Shown here one piece after another: positions 59,089 through 64,000 of a stretch of 64,000 nucleotides of DNA; the stretch's first letter is position 1; each line of letters starts with the position of its first letter. The position numbers and the translations under genes were made by a program. A model generated the notes under the pieces. It was not told the DNA's origin and did not search any database. It saw only the letters and a program-made list of their open reading frames with translations. The DNA comes from Sphaerimonospora thailandensis (GTDB lineage Bacteria > Actinomycetota > Actinomycetes > Streptosporangiales > Streptosporangiaceae): assembly GCF_016863115.1 (NCBI RefSeq), contig NZ_BOOG01000016.1, forward strand, positions 83,293-147,292, read 5' to 3'.

Positions 59089-59175
59089 TGCCGGTCACCC
59101 TGTTATCGGATCGAGATGCCCGTCGCGGCGTCGATCGCGTCCCGCTCAGTCGGGCCGACCTGCCACACTGGGAAA

Positions 59176-60336
59176 GTGAACTCTGCGACAACGCGCCTGG
59201 TCACCCCTGCCGAAGCACGGGTGGACCTGGGGGCGGTCCGACACAACATCGGGGTCCTGGCCGGACATGCCGAGGGTGCGGAGATGATGGCGATCGTCAA
59301 GTCCGACGGCTACGGCCACGGCGCTGCCGCGATCGCGGGGGCGTGTCTGGAGGCCGGCGCTTCGAGACTCGGCACGGCGCTCCTCTCCGAGGCGTTGACA
59401 TTGCGCGAGGCCGGCGTGACCGCGCCGATCCTCGCGTGGCTCATCACACCCGGAGAGCCGCTCGACAAGGCGGCGCTGCGGGAGATCGAACTGTCGGCCG
59501 CGGCGCCCTGGGCGATCGACGAGATCGCCGCCGCCGCGCGCCGCACCGGCCGCCCGGTGCGCGTACACCTCAAGGTGGACACCGGGATGTCCCGGGGTGG
59601 GGCGTCGGCGACCGACTGGCCGTCGCTGGTCAAGCAGGCGCTCGCGGTACAGGCCGAGGGCGCGATCGAGATCGCCGGCATCTGGTCGCACCTCGCCTGT
59701 GCGGACACGCCGGAGCACCCGGCCAACAAGCTTCAGCTCGTGGCATTCGACGAGGCGCTCGCCGTCGCGGACGAACTGGGCGTGTCCAGCGGTGTGATCC
59801 GGCACATCGCCAACTCGGCCGCCACCGTGACGTTCCCGCAGGCCCGGTACGACATGGTCCGTCCGGGCCTCGCGACGTACGGTCTGAGCCCGGTTCCCGA
59901 ACGCGGCGATTTCGGGCTCCGCCCGGCCATGACCCTCGTCGCGCGGCTGGCGAACGTGAAGCGCGTGCCCGCCGGTTCGGGCATTTCCTACGGTCATCTG
60001 TACGTTACGGACCGTGAGACCACGCTTGGTCTCGTTCCGCTCGGGTATGCGGACGGCATCATGCGATCTGGTACAAATCGGGTCGAAGTGCTAGCAGCGG
60101 GGAAGCGCCGGCGGGTCGCGGGCCGGGTGTGCATGGACCAGTTCGTCATCGACCTCGGCGATGACTCGGCCGATGCGGGGGACGAGGTGATCCTGTTCGG
60201 GCCCGGGGACCGCGGCGAGCCGAAATGTCAGGACTGGGCGGATTCACTGGGCACGATCACTTATGAGATCGTGACGAGGATCGGTTCCCGCGTGCCCCGC
60301 GTTCACTCGGCCGGGGTTGATTCGGTCGGGCGCTGA
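59176..60336 (+). CDS. alr: Alanine racemase
   Basis: PLP enzyme making D-alanine for peptidoglycan. 386 residues from GTG 59176; an ATG further up (59116) would add 20 unconserved residues. PLP lysine is Lys42 in AIVKSDGYGHG; the catalytic Tyr is in SGISYGHLYVT. CMDQFVIDLGDD ends the second domain. Upstream nnr and downstream hydrolase lie on the same strand. Confidence 0.95.
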   Translation: MNSATTRLVTPAEARVDLGAVRHNIGVLAGHAEGAEMMAIVKSDGYGHGAAAIAGACLEAGASRLGTALLSEALTLREAGVTAPILAWLITPGEPLDKAALREIELSAAAPWAIDEIAAAARRTGRPVRVHLKVDTGMSRGGASATDWPSLVKQALAVQAEGAIEIAGIWSHLACADTPEHPANKLQLVAFDEALAVADELGVSSGVIRHIANSAATVTFPQARYDMVRPGLATYGLSPVPERGDFGLRPAMTLVARLANVKRVPAGSGISYGHLYVTDRETTLGLVPLGYADGIMRSGTNRVEVLAAGKRRRVAGRVCMDQFVIDLGDDSADAGDEVILFGPGDRGEPKCQDWADSLGTITYEIVTRIGSRVPRVHSAGVDSVGR

Positions 60337-60360
60337 GTCGCGGTTACGAGGAGGGCAGGT

Positions 60361-61413
60361 ATGGGCACACGTCGTAAGGTCGGGATCGCGGGAGCGGTCG
60401 TCGGCGCGGCTTCGGCGGGCGCGGCAGTGGCCACGCTTGCCAAGCGGTACGCCGTCGGACGGATCCGGCTACGGCCCGACCTGGAGGCGAGCGAGCCCTT
60501 CGGCGAGTTGCGCGGACAGCCGGTGGTGCTGACGACGTCCGATGGTGTGTCGATCCAGGCCGAGGTCGACGGGGTCGAGGACGCTCCCCTCACCGTCGTC
60601 CTGTGCCACGGTTACTGCCTCTCGTCGGACTCCTGGCACTACCAGCGACGCGACCTGCGCGACACCCATCGGCTGGTGCTGTGGGACCAGCGATGTCACG
60701 GCGCCTCAGCCCGGGCGCACGCGGACGACTGCACCATCGACCGGCTCGGCGAGGACCTCGCCCTCGTCCTTCAGGAACTGGTCCCCGGGCCGTGCGTGCT
60801 GGTCGGCCACTCGATGGGCGGCATGACCATCATGGCGCTGGCCGAACGGCGGCCCGAACTGTTCGGCGACAAGGTCCGCGGGGTGTCGCTCATCGCCACC
60901 TCCGCCGGGAAGCTGGCCGAGGTCACGCTTGGCCTGCCCGCCCTGGTGTCGAGGATGGTGCACATCGCCATCCCGTCCGCCGTTTCGGTCATGCGCCGCC
61001 GTGGCGCGCTGGTCGACCGGGGACGCGAGGCGGGGACCGACCTGTCCTTCCTCGCGCTGCGCCACTTCGCCTTCGGCGACGCGAAGAACGTGAGCCCGAC
61101 CCTGGTGGACTTCGTCGAGTCGATGATCCGGGGCACCCCCTCCGAGGTGATCGCCGACTTCTACCCGGCCCTCATGTCGCATGACAAACTGACCGCGCTC
61201 GACGTGCTGAACAAGGTTCCGACCGCGATCATCGTAGGTGATCGTGACTGGCTGACCCCGGTCGACCACAGCCGGGCGATCGCGGCAGCCGTACCGACCG
61301 CACAGCTGACCACTGTGCCGGACACCTCTCACATGGTGCAGCTCGAACGGCCCGACCTCGTCAACGAGGCGCTGCGCGAGCTGCTGAAGCGAGCAGAACG
61401 GGGGAACGGATGA
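60361..61413 (+). CDS. Alpha/beta hydrolase with N-terminal membrane segment
   Basis: 350 residues. A hydrophobic N-terminal stretch (GIAGAVVGAASAGAAVATLA) may anchor it. The hydrolase domain has LCHGYCLSSDSWHYQRRDL (oxyanion), the nucleophile Ser in VGHSMGGMTIMAL and the late His in DTSHMVQLERP. The substrate is unknown. It occurs between alr and tsaE in many actinobacteria. Its stop overlaps the tsaE start (ATGA). Confidence 0.9.
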   Translation: MGTRRKVGIAGAVVGAASAGAAVATLAKRYAVGRIRLRPDLEASEPFGELRGQPVVLTTSDGVSIQAEVDGVEDAPLTVVLCHGYCLSSDSWHYQRRDLRDTHRLVLWDQRCHGASARAHADDCTIDRLGEDLALVLQELVPGPCVLVGHSMGGMTIMALAERRPELFGDKVRGVSLIATSAGKLAEVTLGLPALVSRMVHIAIPSAVSVMRRRGALVDRGREAGTDLSFLALRHFAFGDAKNVSPTLVDFVESMIRGTPSEVIADFYPALMSHDKLTALDVLNKVPTAIIVGDRDWLTPVDHSRAIAAAVPTAQLTTVPDTSHMVQLERPDLVNEALRELLKRAERGNG

Positions 61414-61922
61414 CCGACAGACCGCAGTCCCGGGAGTTCCGGGCGGCGACCGCGGAGGAGACTCGGGCGCTGGGCGCGCGGATCGCCACGCTGCTCGGAC
61501 CCGGTGATCTCGTCGTGCTCGCCGGGCCGCTCGGCGCGGGCAAGACGACGCTCGTGCAGGGCCTCGCCGAGGGGCTGAAGGTACGCGGCCCGATCACCTC
61601 GCCGACCTTCGTGATCGCCCGAGTCCACCCGTCGCTGTCCGGCGGCCCCGCGCTGGTGCACGCGGACGCCTACCGGATCGGCGGCGCACTGGAGATCGAC
61701 GACCTCGACCTGGACGCCTCTCTGGCCGAGTCCGTCACCGTCGTCGAGTGGGGCGAGGGCCTGGTCGAGGGCCTTTCGGAGGATCGCCTGGAGATCCTCA
61801 TCAAGCGATTCGAGGGCGAGGAGCGTCCCGCTGCGGGGGTTCCCGCCGACGCCGAGGAGCGCGTGATCCGCCTCACCCCCATCGGCCCCCGCTGGTCCAC
61901 CACCTCCCTCACCCACCCGTGA
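61410..61922 (+). CDS. tsaE: tRNA threonylcarbamoyladenosine ATPase TsaE
   Basis: Part of the TsaB-TsaD-TsaE machine that makes t6A37 in ANN-decoding tRNAs. 170 residues. Walker A is AGPLGAGKTTLVQGLAEGL; TSPTFVIARVH and VHADAYRIG follow, and VVEWGEGL carries the conserved Trp-Gly pair. Usually followed by tsaB; here instead three unrelated minus-strand genes come next. Confidence 0.95.
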   Translation: MTDRPQSREFRAATAEETRALGARIATLLGPGDLVVLAGPLGAGKTTLVQGLAEGLKVRGPITSPTFVIARVHPSLSGGPALVHADAYRIGGALEIDDLDLDASLAESVTVVEWGEGLVEGLSEDRLEILIKRFEGEERPAAGVPADAEERVIRLTPIGPRWSTTSLTHP

Positions 61923-61939
61923 TCTTATGTTGAGATCAC
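61919..61939. terminator. Hairpin at the end of tsaE
   Basis: GTGATCT-TATGTTG-AGATCAC is a perfect 7-bp stem overlapping the tsaE stop codon. It lies at the boundary from GC-rich DNA to lower-GC DNA and between convergent genes, so a terminator is likely; no T tract is present on the plus strand. Confidence 0.5.
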
Positions 61940-62045
61940 AAGGAATTCCGGAGCTTGGATCTGCGCGGTAGCGCCCAGCGATTTCTTCCACGTCCTCCGT
62001 GTCGATCCAGACCGCATCGAAGCGGGTGTTCAAGGCGTGCTGAAT

Positions 62046-62597
62046 TCAATCGGTCGAGGAAAGCTGAACCAGTAGACCTTGCGAGGAGAACAGGTCGTGG
62101 TCGAGGAATCGCCCAGCGACTCTTCCCATGACGCATAGATACTCCTCTAGCTGTCCTTCTTCCGATGTAATATCGTATGCCAGGTCCTCCCAGTAAGTGC
62201 CGTATTCTTCCTCATTGTAGATGGTTCCAGTGCATACCCCGTCGTGGGTGTAGAAAAGTTCTTCGATTTCTATGCCAGGGACGTATGAGACATCGAAAAC
62301 GCGCTGGCCACCGAGACTGAGCTGATCCGAAGATGACATCAAGCCGTTGAGGTAAATAACTATGGACCAGCCAGGAGCAAGGCGGGCGATCCAAGCCTGC
62401 CACGGTCCTCTGGACCTAGAACCGTACGATCTCATGGCAACCTGAAAGTCGCACGCGACTGTCGCCTCCGTTGCGACTTGCAGTCGCCGGGCCACCTCAT
62501 TGATGTCTTCGACGCTGACCCATTGGGCCATGAAGAATTCATGGAGTCCATATTCGAACAGGAGACGCTGTTGATTTGCGGCAGGGAATGCATGCAT
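62046..62597 (-). CDS. Unknown protein, tandem paralogue A
   Basis: 183 residues from ATG 62597 (a GTG at 62657 would add 20). Not recognised. Shares with its two neighbours an N-terminal FMAQWVSVEDINEVARRLQV, a central AWIARLAPGWSIVIYLNG and LSLGGQRVFDVSY, the turn ELFYTHDGVCTG, and a C terminus VMGRVAGRFLDHD. No signal peptide, membrane segment or catalytic motif is seen. Base composition is lower in GC than in tsaE. The fold may resemble actinobacterial immunity or DUF6461-type proteins, but this is only a guess. Confidence 0.75.
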   Translation of the reverse strand: MHAFPAANQQRLLFEYGLHEFFMAQWVSVEDINEVARRLQVATEATVACDFQVAMRSYGSRSRGPWQAWIARLAPGWSIVIYLNGLMSSSDQLSLGGQRVFDVSYVPGIEIEELFYTHDGVCTGTIYNEEEYGTYWEDLAYDITSEEGQLEEYLCVMGRVAGRFLDHDLFSSQGLLVQLSSTD

Positions 62598-62666
62598 GGA
62601 GGATATCCGAATTTCGCGCGTGGCTGACTCATTTGAAAGTCGCCGAGGTCGGCTCACTGAATTGAA

Positions 62667-63224
62667 TCAGTCAGGGGGAAGTTGAACCAGCAATCCTTGC
62701 GAGGAGAACAAGTCATGGTCGAGAAACCGTCCGGCAACTCTTCCCAAGATGGTTAGATACTCCTCCAACTGCCCATCTGTCGATTTGAGGTCGTATTGCA
62801 AATCATCCCAGTAGACTAGATATTCTTCTTCGTCGTAGATGGTGCCCGTGGATACTCCGTCATGCGTATAGAAGAGTTCTTCTATTTCTTCTATTCCGCT
62901 GATGCATGAGACGTCGAAAACGCTCTTTCCGCCGAGGCTGAGCAGATCCGAATCCGAATCTGGCATCCAGCCGTCTAGATAAACGACCAGAGACCAGCTG
63001 GCAGCAAGTCGGGCGATCCAAGCCCGTCGCGGTTTTCTGGAGCTGGCGCCGGACGATCTCATGGCGGCCTGCAAGTCACACGCGACTGTCGTCTCCGTTG
63101 CGACTTGCAGTCGCCGGGCCACCTCATGGACGTCCTCGATGCTGACCCATCGGGCCATGAAGGAGTAATAGAGACCGTGTTCGATCAGGATGCGCAGTTG
63201 ATTTTCAGCCGGGAAGACAGGCAC
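62667..63224 (-). CDS. Unknown protein, tandem paralogue B
   Basis: 185 residues if it starts at GTG 63224, chosen so that its N terminus matches the other two copies (PVFPAENQ against HAFPAANQ). A TTG at 63296 would give a longer form. It is closest to paralogue A (RRLQVATETTVACDLQAAMR; FLDHDLFSSQGLLVQL). Acidic, soluble, no known domain. Ends 9 bases before the GTG of the longer form of paralogue A. Confidence 0.75.
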   Translation of the reverse strand: MPVFPAENQLRILIEHGLYYSFMARWVSIEDVHEVARRLQVATETTVACDLQAAMRSSGASSRKPRRAWIARLAASWSLVVYLDGWMPDSDSDLLSLGGKSVFDVSCISGIEEIEELFYTHDGVSTGTIYDEEEYLVYWDDLQYDLKSTDGQLEEYLTILGRVAGRFLDHDLFSSQGLLVQLPPD

Positions 63225-63345
63225 AGGTACACCAGATTCCGCAGGGTACAGGGCGAGAAGTGCTTTCCTCAGAACCGCAATCACCACCCCACACAAAAAT
63301 CGATTCCGAACGACGGATCATCTCCGGGCTCACGTCCCGCCAGCA

Positions 63346-63900
63346 TCAGGGGATGCTGGCGAGCAACCCCTGCGATGAAACCCAGTCGCGGTCGAGAAAG
63401 CGTCCCGTTATCCGTCCCAGGACGACCAGATACTGCTCCAGTACCTCTGGCAACGGCGTTCGGTCGTTGAACCTCAGATTCGCGCAGTGGACGCTGTACT
63501 CATCCTCAGCGAGGAATTCCACGTCGAGCACCCCATTGTGGGCGTAGAACGGTGGATCAATCTCACCGACTAGGGCAAAGTAGGTGATCTCGAAAACACG
63601 ATGACCACCAAGGCTGAGCTCCACGGGCGACGGCAATGAACCGCTGAGACGAAAGATATGAGACCAGCCACTCGCAAGTGAGGAAATCCAGACCTGCTTC
63701 ATGTCGGACAAGGGAGAAACCGACCTCACGGCAGTTTGGAAGTCGCAGGTGACTATCGTATCCGAGGTGACCTGAAGACGCCGCGCCACATCGTGGAGAT
63801 CTCCGATGTCGACCCATTGGGCCTGGAACTCGGGGCCGGCCCCATATTCGGTCATGAGGTCGTATTGACTCTCGACAGAAAAAATGTTCACGCAAGTCAC
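63346..63900 (-). CDS. Unknown protein, tandem paralogue C
   Basis: 184 residues from GTG 63900. The most diverged copy: ARRLQVTSDTIVTCDFQTAV, WISSLASGWSHIFRLSG, LSLGGHRVFEITY, and LGRITGRFLDRDWVSSQGLL align with A and B. Shared lengths (183-185) support the chosen starts. Probably the first gene of a three-gene unit. Confidence 0.75.
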   Translation of the reverse strand: MTCVNIFSVESQYDLMTEYGAGPEFQAQWVDIGDLHDVARRLQVTSDTIVTCDFQTAVRSVSPLSDMKQVWISSLASGWSHIFRLSGSLPSPVELSLGGHRVFEITYFALVGEIDPPFYAHNGVLDVEFLAEDEYSVHCANLRFNDRTPLPEVLEQYLVVLGRITGRFLDRDWVSSQGLLASIP

Positions 63901-63925
63901 CTGAATTTCGATGAACTATCAAGCT

Positions 63926-63971
63926 GACAAGGGCCGAGAAGCGATGAGATATCACCTCATCAGCCCTTGTC
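63926..63971. terminator. Two-part nested hairpin upstream of paralogue C
   Basis: Outer arms GACAAGGGC and GCCCTTGTC (9 bp) enclose inner arms GATGAG and CTCATC (6 bp). It lies 26 bases before paralogue C on its upstream side. It may end a gene beyond the window or act in the leader of the paralogue operon. Confidence 0.5.
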
Positions 63972-64000
63972 GCCACCTATGCGCCACCTAGTTTGGTTTA

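Noticed and set aside
62598..62657. A 20-residue N-terminal extension of paralogue A.
   Set aside because: The other two paralogues have no matching extension and no ribosome site supports it; not excluded.

Overview
This window is high-GC actinobacterial DNA. It looks like a member of Streptosporangiales (Streptosporangium, Nonomuraea or a relative). The reasons are the ribosomal gene order running into secY-adk-map, many GTG starts, a DUF1707 gene between map and infA, a class I lysyl-tRNA synthetase, and translational coupling by ATGA/GTGA overlaps. The genus is an inference; no 16S gene is present.

Layout. 1-17181: the S10, spc and alpha ribosomal clusters, starting inside rplC: rplD-rplW-rplB-rpsS-rplV-rpsC-rplP-rpmC-rpsQ, then rplN-rplX-rplE-rpsZ-rpsH-rplF-rplR-rpsE-rpmD-rplO, secY-adk, map, a DUF1707 gene, infA-rpmJ-rpsM-rpsK-rpsD-rpoA-rplQ, closed by a strong terminator. 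Several perfect hairpins lie in the inter-cistronic gaps. 17211-24714: truA, then three minus-strand envelope-protein genes (two proline-rich paralogues and a CAP-domain protein), then rplM-rpsI-glmM. 24735-27284: purC and lysS on the minus strand. 27806-30421: a secreted family 20 hexosaminidase.

30500-52497: the most interesting part, a tryptophan/3-hydroxyanthranilate catabolic region in two minus-strand operons plus a divergent LysR regulator. Operon 1 (51291 to 43033) encodes 2-aminomuconic semialdehyde dehydrogenase, hydratase, 4-oxalocrotonate-type decarboxylase, RidA-type deaminase, 3-hydroxyanthranilate dioxygenase, ACMS decarboxylase, a 16-codon mini-ORF, acetaldehyde dehydrogenase, aldolase and kynureninase. 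Operon 2 (42753 to 30500) encodes a cytosine-deaminase-like amidohydrolase, kynurenine formamidase, tryptophan 2,3-dioxygenase, a dipeptide-type ABC transporter with a fused permease-ATPase, an LLM flavin enzyme, a BMP-domain protein without a signal peptide, and an MFS exporter. Operon 2 begins with a duplicated copy of the operon 1 promoter, operator and first roughly 100 codons. The truncated copy is still an open frame that ends in an ATGA overlap with the amidohydrolase start. Together the genes would take tryptophan to pyruvate and acetyl-CoA, except that no kynurenine 3-monooxygenase is present.

52543-56037: two ATPase/permease pairs of ABC-2 type in one operon. 56118-61922: coaA (minus), then acpS, nnr, alr, an alpha/beta hydrolase and tsaE (plus). 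62046-63900: three tandem paralogous genes of unknown function in visibly lower-GC DNA, probably acquired, placed where tsaB would normally follow tsaE.
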